A DNA stretch of 6,517 nt from Spirochaetaceae bacterium (GCA_003818675.1 RPPD01000137.1:1-6517), one strand, 5' to 3'; shown: positions 1-6,517, counted from the stretch's first letter. Numbers and translations are program-made. Notes: generated by a model from the letters alone, not told the origin.

Positions 1-10
1 ATATAATAGT

Positions 11-38
11 TTGAAAACGATATCTGGTGTGATATACT
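11..38 (+). promoter_or_regulatory. Putative sigma70-type promoter of the A2M-pbpC operon
   Basis: TTGAAA at 11-16 matches the -35 consensus TTGACA at five of six bases. TATACT at 33-38 matches the -10 consensus TATAAT at five of six. The spacer is 16 bp, and TGA at 30-32 gives an extended -10 (TGn) element. Transcription would start near 44-46, leaving a leader of only about 14 nt that begins at the Shine-Dalgarno. A perfect TATAAT at 2-7 is an alternative -10 whose -35 would lie outside the window; it would give a leader of about 45 nt. Both are pattern matches only, and it is unknown whether another gene lies just upstream. Confidence 0.45.
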
Positions 39-46
39 TCAATCAA

Positions 47-53
47 AAGGGGG
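47..53 (+). promoter_or_regulatory. Shine-Dalgarno that fixes the A2M start at 59
   Basis: AAGGGGG lies 5 nt before the ATG at 59. It decides between this ATG and an in-frame TTG at 11, which would add 16 residues, has no ribosome binding site in view and overlaps the putative -35 box. The protein from 59 also starts directly with a normal signal peptide, which supports the later start. Confidence 0.8.
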
Positions 54-58
54 AAAAT

Positions 59-142
59 ATGTCTTTCTGCAAAACCAATAACAGGAAACTGGGGAATTTT
101 GTCCTAATCGGGTTGATTTTTCTTTTCATGTTCACACAATGT
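59..142 (+). other. Lipoprotein signal peptide with an atypical lipobox
   Basis: Residues 1-13 are polar and basic (Lys5, Arg9, Lys10), 14-25 are a hydrophobic stretch, and the putative lipidated Cys28 (codon 140-142) follows Phe-Thr-Gln. Gln at -1 is unusual, since Gly, Ala or Ser is the norm, so lipidation is likely but not certain. The residue after Cys is Gln, not Asp. Under E. coli Lol sorting rules this would not retain the protein in the inner membrane and would favour the outer membrane, facing the periplasm. If Cys28 is not modified, the segment could still act as an ordinary signal peptide or a membrane anchor. Confidence 0.7.
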
Positions 143-3100
143 CAGCCTTTTGATCTGACACCAGTCCCGAAATACAGTTATTCCCTTGAGGCTGCGCAGA
201 TTGTAAGCCATGTCACATCAGGCCTTCTCCCAACGAATGAAAAAATACGTGTTCGTTTTACAGAACCAGTGTCGGATGCCCTGGAATATGGGCAGAAAAT
301 TGAAAACCGGTATATCACTTTCTCGCCTGGCATTGACGGAGACTTGAGCTGGGAAGACAGTCAAACTTTGGTATTCACACCCCGTGAAGCGCTTCCAAAA
401 AGAAGGGTTTATGAAGGGATCGTGAAGGTTTCCATGTTTAACCAGTTTAAAAGCTCTGGAGTAAGCGAGGTCAAGTTCGGTTTTAAAACAGAGGGTCGTG
501 AGATAGAGAAAATTGACGGGGATTTTGAATTTCAAATACAGGACGACCCCAAAAATCTTTTTTATCGCACCACTGTCCTGTTCACCACGCCTGTTGCAGA
601 AGAACAGGTCAGGGAAGCAGTAAAGCTTTCATGTAATGGAAAAGATTTGAAACTTGATATCAGCCAGGGGAGCGAGGGGAGGGAGTATCACATCTCCAGT
701 GAAGTTTTCAGGAGAACGGATGAGCGCAAGCGGCTGGAACTCAGGGTGTCCGCAAATCCTGTTGATATCTCCCATGATTACAGGCATGAGTTTTTTCTGG
801 AACCGGTATCCTGCTTTACTGTCACAAATATTTCCGTGATTGAACAGCGGCATACGCCAGTCATACAGGTTTCCTTTTCCGATGATATTGATCCTTTCCA
901 GGATTTGAATGGACTTGTAACCCTTGCGCCTTACAGGGATATCAAATACAAGGTTTATGGCAGCAAGGTCTATCTGACCGGCGATTTTGCCTATGGCGAA
1001 AATTACCAGATAAAATTCAGCCCCAACATCAGAAGCAGGCAGAATAACAGGACGTCAAAGGAATTTCTCACTAATGTTGAAATAGCCACTGTCAAACCGC
1101 AAATGGCCTTTTTGAATGATGGTGTTTTTCTCCCTTCAGGGAACAAGTACCGTCTGCGATTTCAGACAATCAATATCCGCAAGGTCCATATAGAGGTCAT
1201 CAAGGTATTTGAAAACAACCTTGGTCAGTTTCTCCAGACGGAACAGCTCCATTCTGAAAAGAGCAGGACCTATTCATTTAATTCAGAATATGTAAACCGT
1301 GTTGGCGTCATTGCAGCGAACCAGGATCTTCCAATCGGTGATACAAAAAACGAATGGCTTTCCCACGACCTGGATCTTTCAAAATTGATAAAGCCTGGTG
1401 AAAAGGGACTCTTCCTTATTCAGCTCTCTATGGAGCGTGAGGACATGATCTGGGACCAGGATTCTTCACGTGACCAGTACTCCTACTATGGCGACGATTA
1501 CTATTCAAACCCAAGTTCCAACGGCTATTTGTACTCACATGGACACATCTACAAACCCGTGACTGTAAGTGATATCGGCCTGACATACAAACAGGCGGGG
1601 GCAACTCATTTTATCTATGCCACGGACATTATGTCGTCCACACCGCTCCAGGGGGTGAAAGTTGGTTTGCGGACATACCAGAACCAGCTTGTTGGCCAGG
1701 GGGAGACAGATCGCGAAGGACGCGTTGAGTTACGGAATATCAAGGATTCTGTCTTTTATGTAGAGGCTGAGAGAGCTGGTCAGCGGAGCATGATCAAGCT
1801 GAATGAAATGGGATGGAATCTCACTACATTCGATATTGAGGGATATGAGGAACCTGAAATCGGAACACGGGCGTTCATGTTCACGGAACGCGGCGTCTAC
1901 AGGCCCGGGGATGAAATTAACCTGAGCTGCATATTCCGCAACCAGGACAGCTCGTTTCCAAAAAACCATCCGGTTACGCTTGAGTTTTTCAATCCGAGAA
2001 ACCAATCGGTATACAAGAGCACAAACCGGGAAGGAATGGACGGATTTTACAATTTCAATTTCTCCACGAAGCAGGAAGATCCCACGGGAAACTGGAAAGT
2101 CAAGGTCATTGCCGGCAGCAGGGAGTTTTTCCACACAATCAAGGTTGAAACAGTAGTACCGTACAGACTTAAAGTCTTTATAACTTCCAAAAAAGACAGG
2201 ATTTCCATAACAGACAACTCATTGGAACTCAATCTTGATTCAATTTATCTTTTTGGAAATGCAGCGTCCAATCTCACGGCTGAGGCAAATATCACCCTGC
2301 GGAATGTGCAGAAGACGTTCCCGAAATTCAAAAATTATACATTCACAAACCAGACAGTGGAAGCTACGGACCGCAAGACAAATATTTTCAGCGGCAATCT
2401 GGATGAAAAAGGACACGCTGACATAAGCTGGGATATACCTGACCTCTCGAAAGCGCCATCAGCTTTGGAAGCCGTGATACACGCCAAGGTATATGAAAGG
2501 GGAGGAAGACCCGCGGAGAAGATTGAGGTTTTCCCTGTAGATCCTTACACGCATTATGTTGGCATAGAGACTCCGGACTTTGACTATGGATACGCCCGCA
2601 TCGGCATGCCGCTCAGGCTCAATACTGTCTGTGTTACAGCAAGCGGAGAACCCGCCAAGGGGCGTGAACTGGAATATACTCTCTATAGAAATGAGCGCTA
2701 CTGGTGGTGGGAATACGATGACTACAGCCAATTTAGATATCGTTATAAAACTGATACATCGACACAGGTCATCAAGCAGGGGAGGTTTACTTCCGGGCTG
2801 ACTCCTGTGGCCATAAGCATCCAGCCTGAAACATGGGGCGAGTACCTGATTGAGGTGCGGGACACATCGGATAAAAATGGGCATGTGGCGGGATTCTTTT
2901 TCTATGCCTCATCCTGGGGCAGGGCGACTCCCGGATCAAAGGAAGCGGCGACACTAGTTCTGAAAACGGACAAACCCTCCTATACAGTGGGACAGGTTGC
3001 GACAATCAAGTTTCCAAGGCCAACCGAGGGAGCTGTACTCGTGAGCATTGAGCGCGGAGCGAGTATTCTCAAGAGTTACTGGATAAAGCTGAACCAAAGC

Positions 3101-4333
3101 ACAAGGGAGGACGAGACCTTAACTGTTCAAATCACCAAAGACATGGTTCCTACAGCGTATGTATCAGTCTCGATCATCCAGCCACATGCACAGACGGTAA
3201 ATGACAGGCCCATACGAATGTACGGCGTGGCCACCCTTAATGTGAAGGACCCCGCAACTGTAAGTTCAATGGAAATCAAGACATCTGCAGAATTTAAACC
3301 AAGCGCCCCGTTTATCGTGGAAGTGCAGACACAGGATCGCAAGGAATCCCAGTTTGTGATTGCCGTGGTTGACGAAGGTCTTCTGGATATCACGAACTTC
3401 AAAACCCCCGATCCATGGGAATTCTTTTTTCACAAGCAGAGACTCGCGGTTATGACCTATGACTTGTTTTCCGAGGTAATTGGAGCGCAGAAGGGAGATC
3501 CCTTCAAGGTTTTCTCTGTTGGTGGCGGTGGAGAAATGTATGATCAGGGGATGATAGGAGCGCAGGGCAAGGAAGTCAGGCGCTTCAAACCCGTCAGCCT
3601 CTTCAAGGGACCAATAACAACCAATGCAACAGGCTATGCAAAGGTATCCTTCGACATGCCCAATTATGTTGGTTCAGTAAGGATCATGGTAATTGCTGTA
3701 AAAAACGGCCAGTATTCCAGCTCAGAAAAGACAGTGCCTGTTAAAACCAAGCTCATGGTCATGCCCACACTCCCGCGTGTTCTAGGACCTGACGAAGAGT
3801 TCAAGGTTCCTGTGACGGTTTTTCTCATGCAGGACAATACTGAAAGAGTAATTACTTCAATTCATGTGGAAGGACCAATTGAGGTTGTGGGTTCAATGTA
3901 CTCGGACCTGGGAGTAATGCCGAAGGGAGAGAAAGATGTAATGTTCACGCTCAGGACAAAATCCGCGGCAGGTCCAGTGAAGATTAAAATCAGGGCTGTG
4001 GCGGGCGGCATAAGCACCGAAGAAGAGACGGAAATATTAATAAGGGCAACATCGCCGCGTGCATATAACAGCATTACAAAACGCGGAACTCCTGGCACAC
4101 AGGTGGATTTTACCCTTCCACAAGACGGTCTGCCTGGGACCATGGAGGCAAAGATTAATGTTATGCGCCATGAATTCCTGGACTTCGGACCCCGCTTTGA
4201 CTGGTTGATACACTATCCATATGGCTGTATTGAGCAGACGACTTCATCGGTTTTTCCGCAGCTGTATCTGAAAAAGATATTCACCCTTGATCCCGGCAAG
4301 GTGAGAACAATTGACGGAAACATCAATGCGTGA
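59..4333 (+). CDS. Alpha-2-macroglobulin family lipoprotein, N-terminal 1424 residues up to an in-frame TGA
   Basis: This is a bacterial A2M, a periplasmic protease trap related to E. coli YfhM. Bait cleavage triggers a conformational change and covalent capture of the protease by an internal thioester. Residues 1-28 are a lipoprotein signal peptide with Cys28. About 35-345 hold two or three beta-sandwich domains. The MG core starts near Pro347, where PQMAF..G..LPSG resembles the E. coli region PSVGF..G.LLPG. SDIGL is at 504-508. The MG2 signature FMFTERGVYRPG is at 606-617. Further MG domains start near 702 and 839, the bait-region domain (LKTDKPSY) near 968, and VVDEGLLDI followed by KTPDPW precedes the bait at about 1142-1179. 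MG7 starts near 1181. The thioester motif CIEQ is at 1390-1393. The frame stops at codon 1425, inside the thioester domain, so this is not a complete protein: the same frame continues from 4334. Intact length would be about 1870, against about 1650 in E. coli. Family assignment is very secure; individual domain borders are approximate. Confidence 0.95.
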   Translation: MSFCKTNNRKLGNFVLIGLIFLFMFTQCQPFDLTPVPKYSYSLEAAQIVSHVTSGLLPTNEKIRVRFTEPVSDALEYGQKIENRYITFSPGIDGDLSWEDSQTLVFTPREALPKRRVYEGIVKVSMFNQFKSSGVSEVKFGFKTEGREIEKIDGDFEFQIQDDPKNLFYRTTVLFTTPVAEEQVREAVKLSCNGKDLKLDISQGSEGREYHISSEVFRRTDERKRLELRVSANPVDISHDYRHEFFLEPVSCFTVTNISVIEQRHTPVIQVSFSDDIDPFQDLNGLVTLAPYRDIKYKVYGSKVYLTGDFAYGENYQIKFSPNIRSRQNNRTSKEFLTNVEIATVKPQMAFLNDGVFLPSGNKYRLRFQTINIRKVHIEVIKVFENNLGQFLQTEQLHSEKSRTYSFNSEYVNRVGVIAANQDLPIGDTKNEWLSHDLDLSKLIKPGEKGLFLIQLSMEREDMIWDQDSSRDQYSYYGDDYYSNPSSNGYLYSHGHIYKPVTVSDIGLTYKQAGATHFIYATDIMSSTPLQGVKVGLRTYQNQLVGQGETDREGRVELRNIKDSVFYVEAERAGQRSMIKLNEMGWNLTTFDIEGYEEPEIGTRAFMFTERGVYRPGDEINLSCIFRNQDSSFPKNHPVTLEFFNPRNQSVYKSTNREGMDGFYNFNFSTKQEDPTGNWKVKVIAGSREFFHTIKVETVVPYRLKVFITSKKDRISITDNSLELNLDSIYLFGNAASNLTAEANITLRNVQKTFPKFKNYTFTNQTVEATDRKTNIFSGNLDEKGHADISWDIPDLSKAPSALEAVIHAKVYERGGRPAEKIEVFPVDPYTHYVGIETPDFDYGYARIGMPLRLNTVCVTASGEPAKGRELEYTLYRNERYWWWEYDDYSQFRYRYKTDTSTQVIKQGRFTSGLTPVAISIQPETWGEYLIEVRDTSDKNGHVAGFFFYASSWGRATPGSKEAATLVLKTDKPSYTVGQVATIKFPRPTEGAVLVSIERGASILKSYWIKLNQSTREDETLTVQITKDMVPTAYVSVSIIQPHAQTVNDRPIRMYGVATLNVKDPATVSSMEIKTSAEFKPSAPFIVEVQTQDRKESQFVIAVVDEGLLDITNFKTPDPWEFFFHKQRLAVMTYDLFSEVIGAQKGDPFKVFSVGGGGEMYDQGMIGAQGKEVRRFKPVSLFKGPITTNATGYAKVSFDMPNYVGSVRIMVIAVKNGQYSSSEKTVPVKTKLMVMPTLPRVLGPDEEFKVPVTVFLMQDNTERVITSIHVEGPIEVVGSMYSDLGVMPKGEKDVMFTLRTKSAAGPVKIKIRAVAGGISTEEETEILIRATSPRAYNSITKRGTPGTQVDFTLPQDGLPGTMEAKINVMRHEFLDFGPRFDWLIHYPYGCIEQTTSSVFPQLYLKKIFTLDPGKVRTIDGNINA
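3482..3595 (+). other. Predicted protease bait region of the A2M
   Basis: Residues about 1142-1179 form a Gly-rich, low-hydrophobicity linker with VGGGGEMYDQG in the middle and the basic residues Lys1145, Lys1150 and a KEVRRFK cluster near the end. It lies between the VVDEGLLDI..KTPDPW segment and the start of MG7. This is where the bait loop lies in A2Ms, and E. coli YfhM has a comparable Gly-rich stretch (FGGDGDELKRGG) there. Cleavage here by an invading protease is expected to trigger thioester activation. The basic residues would suit trypsin-like proteases, but the cleavage preference is an inference. Confidence 0.7.
4226..4237 (+). other. Thioester motif Cys-Ile-Glu-Gln of the A2M
   Basis: The codons TGT ATT GAG CAG encode Cys1390 to Gln1393 within YPYGCIEQTTSSVFPQLY. 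Cys and Gln form the intramolecular thioester in this family; E. coli has CLEQ in the same context. Both reactive residues are present, so the protein belongs to the thioester-bearing A2Ms and not to the paralogous class that lacks the thioester. The motif lies 32 codons before the in-frame TGA. Confidence 0.92.
4331..4333 (+). other. In-frame TGA interrupting the A2M gene
   Basis: The reading frame is ...IDGNINA-TGA-ISRLRTFQTASGGFGYWPG..., with no shift on either side. The E. coli homologue, as I recall it, reads VDIGISRLLQMQ..NGGF here, which places the TGA on a conserved Gly. GGA to TGA is a single G-to-T change. I see no other in-frame TGA in the remaining A2M codons or the 273 pbpC codons, and glycine elsewhere uses GGN, so a recoded genome is unlikely. 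The possibilities are a recent nonsense mutation, strain variation in a population assembly, a sequencing error, or readthrough. Confidence 0.95.
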
Positions 4334-5671
4334 ATCAGCAGGCTCAGGACTTTCCAGACAGCAAGCGGAGGATTTGGCTATTGGCCTGGCAACAGTGACG
4401 TGCACATCTGGGGCACAAATTACGCGGGACATTTCCTGCTTGAGGCAAAGAAGCTGGGTTACGCAGTTCCGGATGACCTGTTGGCCAACTGGATACGTTT
4501 CCAGAAATCACGGGCTCTCTCCGGGAATGACACTGTAAAGGAACGAGTCTACAGGGTGTATCTCCTTGCACTTGCGGGAGAAACAGTGCTGAATGAAATG
4601 AACGCACTGCGGGAAAACAGCTATGCCTCAATGGATAATGCTGATAAGTGGGTGTTGGCATCTGCGTATGCACTTTCCGGATACAAGGACAGGGCACGTG
4701 AGCTTATTGCTAAGGCCGATATCTCCATAAAGGATTACCGTGAGTACGGCGGAACCTATGGTTCGCCCTTGCGGGACCGCGCCATGATTCTGGAAGCCAT
4801 GACAGTTCTGCAAGTCTGGGACAGGTCATCTGATCTTTATGAAGACATTGCAGGAAGCATATCCAGGCAGGAATACTGGTACTCAACCCAGGAACTCGGA
4901 TATTCGCTTTTAGCCATCGGGAAATATCTTATAAATTACGGAATGAGTGTTGGACAGCAGACTCCTGTCATGAAAGGGACCATCATTCTTCCAGACGGGA
5001 AAAGGGTGCCCTTTTTTGAATCCAAGCTCAAGTTTGAGTATCCAATTACAAATGGATTCGGAAAACAGTTATCCATAATTATAGACAAAGAGACAAGTTT
5101 GCCTGTATGTTTCCTGACACTTGAGTATTCAGGGGTCCCTTTGAAACCCGCATATTATGAGGACTTCTCGCATAATCTTGAGATTGGCGTTGAATATTAT
5201 GACGAGGACGGAACGCGCATTGACCCGGCTCGCCTTACGCCCGGGTTCACTTTCTACGCAATTTTCCACGCCAGGAAACTGGACCGCTATAAACCGCTTG
5301 AAGAACTCGCGCTTGTGCAGATTCTTCCCACTGGCTGGGAAATAGACAACACGAGACTCTCTGGAGAATCCATGCCAGACTGGTTGTCCTCGAGGGCCAG
5401 GAGTCTGGTTTTGAACCGGGAAGAATACATGGACATTCGCGATGACAGGATCATGTGGTTCTTTGACATGAAGGAATACAACAGCTATACCTATGATTTC
5501 ATTGTCAGACTCTCAACTGTCACCGAAGGCACGTTTGTCTGGCCACCTGTGATCTTTGAGGCAATGTATGACAATAAATACCAGGCTTTGCAGGGGTCAG
5601 ATCGCCAGAAAGGTTTCAGAACAGTGGTGGTGGATAAAAGTGTGATTCCAACGCGGTGGGACGGCAGATAG
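4334..5671 (+). CDS. Alpha-2-macroglobulin, C-terminal part after the in-frame TGA (thioester domain remainder and MG10)
   Basis: This continues the A2M frame for 445 codons to the TAG at 5669-5671. It contains the rest of the helical thioester domain, with ISRLRTFQ, GGFGYWPG (1437-1444 of the whole gene), WGTNYAGHFLLEA and YGSPLRD (1567-1573). The C-terminal MG10 domain follows, with LPTGWEI and DIRDDR (1792-1797), all matching conserved stretches of the family. A gene caller may start it at GTG 4400, but no Shine-Dalgarno precedes that codon and the GTG lies inside the conserved domain. The GGAGG at 4367-4371 encodes the Gly-Gly of GGFGYWPG and is not followed by an in-frame start at a suitable distance. 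I therefore treat this as the second half of one interrupted gene, not as an independent gene. No drift, extra stop or frameshift is visible in it. Confidence 0.9.
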   Translation: MSRLRTFQTASGGFGYWPGNSDVHIWGTNYAGHFLLEAKKLGYAVPDDLLANWIRFQKSRALSGNDTVKERVYRVYLLALAGETVLNEMNALRENSYASMDNADKWVLASAYALSGYKDRARELIAKADISIKDYREYGGTYGSPLRDRAMILEAMTVLQVWDRSSDLYEDIAGSISRQEYWYSTQELGYSLLAIGKYLINYGMSVGQQTPVMKGTIILPDGKRVPFFESKLKFEYPITNGFGKQLSIIIDKETSLPVCFLTLEYSGVPLKPAYYEDFSHNLEIGVEYYDEDGTRIDPARLTPGFTFYAIFHARKLDRYKPLEELALVQILPTGWEIDNTRLSGESMPDWLSSRARSLVLNREEYMDIRDDRIMWFFDMKEYNSYTYDFIVRLSTVTEGTFVWPPVIFEAMYDNKYQALQGSDRQKGFRTVVVDKSVIPTRWDGR

Positions 5672-5684
5672 GAGGCTGAGCTTC

Positions 5685-5690
5685 AGGGAG
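5685..5690 (+). promoter_or_regulatory. Ribosome binding site of pbpC
   Basis: AGGGAG lies 8 nt before the ATG at 5699. A better AGGAGG at 5670-5675 overlaps the A2M stop codon but is 23 nt from that ATG, and no in-frame ATG, GTG or TTG lies closer to it, so it is probably not the site used. The 27-base gap shows no terminator hairpin, which fits co-transcription of the two genes. Confidence 0.65.
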
Positions 5691-5698
5691 CCAGGTCC

Positions 5699-6517
5699 AT
5701 GAATATTAAAAAGCATGTCCGCATTTCTGGAAGGAGAGCTTTACTCAATTACCTTCTGGGATGCGGACTTTTTCTGATATTGCTTCTACTCATTCCGCTC
5801 GATAATCCACTGTTTCCTGAAAACTATGGCACGGTTATCCGTGACACAGATGGGAAAATGCTTCGTGTCTATCTGAATGAAGAGCAGCAGTGGTACCTCC
5901 CGCCTGAGGAGGGTGTGCCCGTACCCCAAAAACTCGCAATTGCAATAACATGTTTTGAGGACCGTTTTTTTTACGCGCATCCAGGTGTGAATATTCCGGC
6001 TGTCTTGCGGGCTTTGTCCCAAAACCTTCTCTCAGGCAGAACCACAAGCGGTGCCAGTACCATCTCCATGCAGGTTGTACGTCTAATGCGTCCCAAGGAG
6101 CGCATAATGGAGAACAAGCTGCTGGAACTTTTCCAGGCGCTCAAGCTTGAATTGTTGTTTTCAAAAGAAGACATCATGCGCATGTATGTCACAAACGCAC
6201 CGTATGGAGGAAATATAATAGGATATCAGTCAGCCTCGCAGCGGTATTTCGGGAAGGACCCAAATGAACTTTCCTGGGGAGAAGCGGCAATGCTCGCGGT
6301 CCTGCCAAATTCACCCGCCATTGTTTCTCCTGATCTGGATCCATTGCGTCTTCTGGAAAAGAGGGACAGACTCCTGGAACAGCTCATGGAAGCGGAAATC
6401 ATTGACCAAAAAACTCTGGAGCTTGCCAAAGGAGAGTCAATAGCAACAGGTTCCATACCGTTTCCAGTCATAGCGCCTCAGCTTGCGGACCGTTTGCACG
6501 CGTATCCAAACACGGGA
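5699..6517 (+). CDS. pbpC: Penicillin-binding protein 1C, 5' part (glycosyltransferase family 51), cut by the window end
   Basis: PBP1C is an inner-membrane class A penicillin-binding protein: a GT51 domain polymerises lipid II into glycan strands and a transpeptidase domain follows. The 273 residues seen contain a short basic N-terminus, a membrane anchor at about 15-34, and then GTVIRDTDGKMLR. The GT51 motifs follow: EDRFFYAHPG at 87-96 with the predicted catalytic Glu87, GASTISMQ at 118-125, KLLELFQALKLELLFSK at 140-156, and NAPYGGNIIGYQSASQRYFGK at 166-186. GASTISMQ and APYGGNIIG are typical of PBP1C rather than PBP1A or PBP1B. LPNSPA and the KRDRLLEQL segment end the GT region. The transpeptidase domain, with its SxxK motif, and the C-terminal domain lie beyond the window; typical length is about 750-800 residues. 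The start at 5699 is the only in-frame start after the A2M stop that precedes the anchor. Location beside an A2M gene is the classic arrangement for this enzyme. Confidence 0.95.
   Translation, partial: MNIKKHVRISGRRALLNYLLGCGLFLILLLLIPLDNPLFPENYGTVIRDTDGKMLRVYLNEEQQWYLPPEEGVPVPQKLAIAITCFEDRFFYAHPGVNIPAVLRALSQNLLSGRTTSGASTISMQVVRLMRPKERIMENKLLELFQALKLELLFSKEDIMRMYVTNAPYGGNIIGYQSASQRYFGKDPNELSWGEAAMLAVLPNSPAIVSPDLDPLRLLEKRDRLLEQLMEAEIIDQKTLELAKGESIATGSIPFPVIAPQLADRLHAYPNTG

Noticed and set aside
11..58. Upstream TTG start at 11 for the A2M
   Set aside because: It overlaps the putative -35 box, has no visible ribosome binding site, and would place 16 extra residues before a normal signal peptide; ATG 59 has a strong Shine-Dalgarno.
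2695..2750. Trp/Tyr-rich stretch (RYWWWEYDDYSQFRYRYK) as a novel insertion
   Set aside because: The E. coli homologue, as I recall, has a similar aromatic stretch (ERRDYYWNWSEDE) at the same place, so it is a family feature.
4331..4390. TGA read as selenocysteine
   Set aside because: The aligned residue in homologues is Gly, not Cys, and the bases just downstream form only a trivial 3-bp stem (GGA/TCC around 4347-4355), not a bacterial SECIS-like hairpin.
4320..4400. Frameshift between the two A2M parts
   Set aside because: Both parts are in the same frame, and translation through the TGA gives a continuous conserved sequence (NINA-stop-ISRLRTFQ), so no insertion or deletion is needed.
4400..5671. 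Independent gene starting at GTG 4400
   Set aside because: There is no Shine-Dalgarno, the start falls within the conserved thioester domain, there is no signal peptide, and the 22 codons between the TGA and this GTG also match the family.
218..6471. Minus-strand and other-frame open frames of 60-141 codons
   Set aside because: All lie opposite or inside the two well-supported genes, show no recognisable domains or consistent ribosome sites, and are expected by chance from this codon usage.
59..6517. Genome-wide UGA reassignment to glycine (as in Gracilibacteria/SR1) or to tryptophan
   Set aside because: Only one in-frame TGA occurs in over 2100 codons, glycine is otherwise GGN, Trp is encoded by many TGG codons, and the moderate base composition does not fit those AT-rich recoded lineages.

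Overview
The window holds one transcription unit on the + strand, open at its right end: a very large alpha-2-macroglobulin (A2M) family lipoprotein gene followed 27 bases later by the 5' part of pbpC (penicillin-binding protein 1C). Both are in the same reading frame and nearly every base is coding. No RNA genes, mobile elements, CRISPR arrays or convincing minus-strand genes were seen.

Layout. Bases 1-58 are a short leader with a plausible sigma70-type promoter and a strong Shine-Dalgarno. Bases 59-5671 are the A2M gene, 1870 codons: lipoprotein signal peptide, extra N-terminal beta-sandwich domains, the macroglobulin (MG) core, a bait region, the thioester motif CIEQ, the thioester domain and the C-terminal receptor-binding-like MG10 domain. 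The gene is split by one in-frame TGA at 4331-4333. The same frame resumes at the very next codon and runs 445 codons with conserved family motifs, so this is a nonsense codon and not a frameshift. Bases 5672-5698 are a short gap with a ribosome binding site and no terminator. Bases 5699-6517 encode the first 273 residues of PBP1C, including the membrane anchor and most of the glycosyltransferase domain.

How the genes work together. In many Gram-negative bacteria a periplasmic A2M lipoprotein is encoded beside pbpC. The usual interpretation is joint envelope defence: the A2M traps proteases that enter through a damaged envelope by bait cleavage and thioester capture, while PBP1C is thought to repair peptidoglycan. 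That role is established knowledge or hypothesis for the family and is not shown by this sequence.

Organism. A diderm bacterium is implied by the lipoprotein A2M and PBP1C pair. Base composition is moderate, in the forties percent GC by eye. Purine-rich Shine-Dalgarno sites and a TTGAAA/TATACT promoter argue against Bacteroidota, which usually lack strong Shine-Dalgarno sites and use a different promoter consensus. The loose lipobox (Gln before Cys) would fit a lineage with relaxed lipoboxes such as Spirochaetota, but this is only a weak guess.

The most noteworthy point is the TGA, 32 codons after the reactive Gln of the thioester motif, at a position where the homologue I recall (E. coli YfhM) has glycine. 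I see no evidence of a wholly new system.
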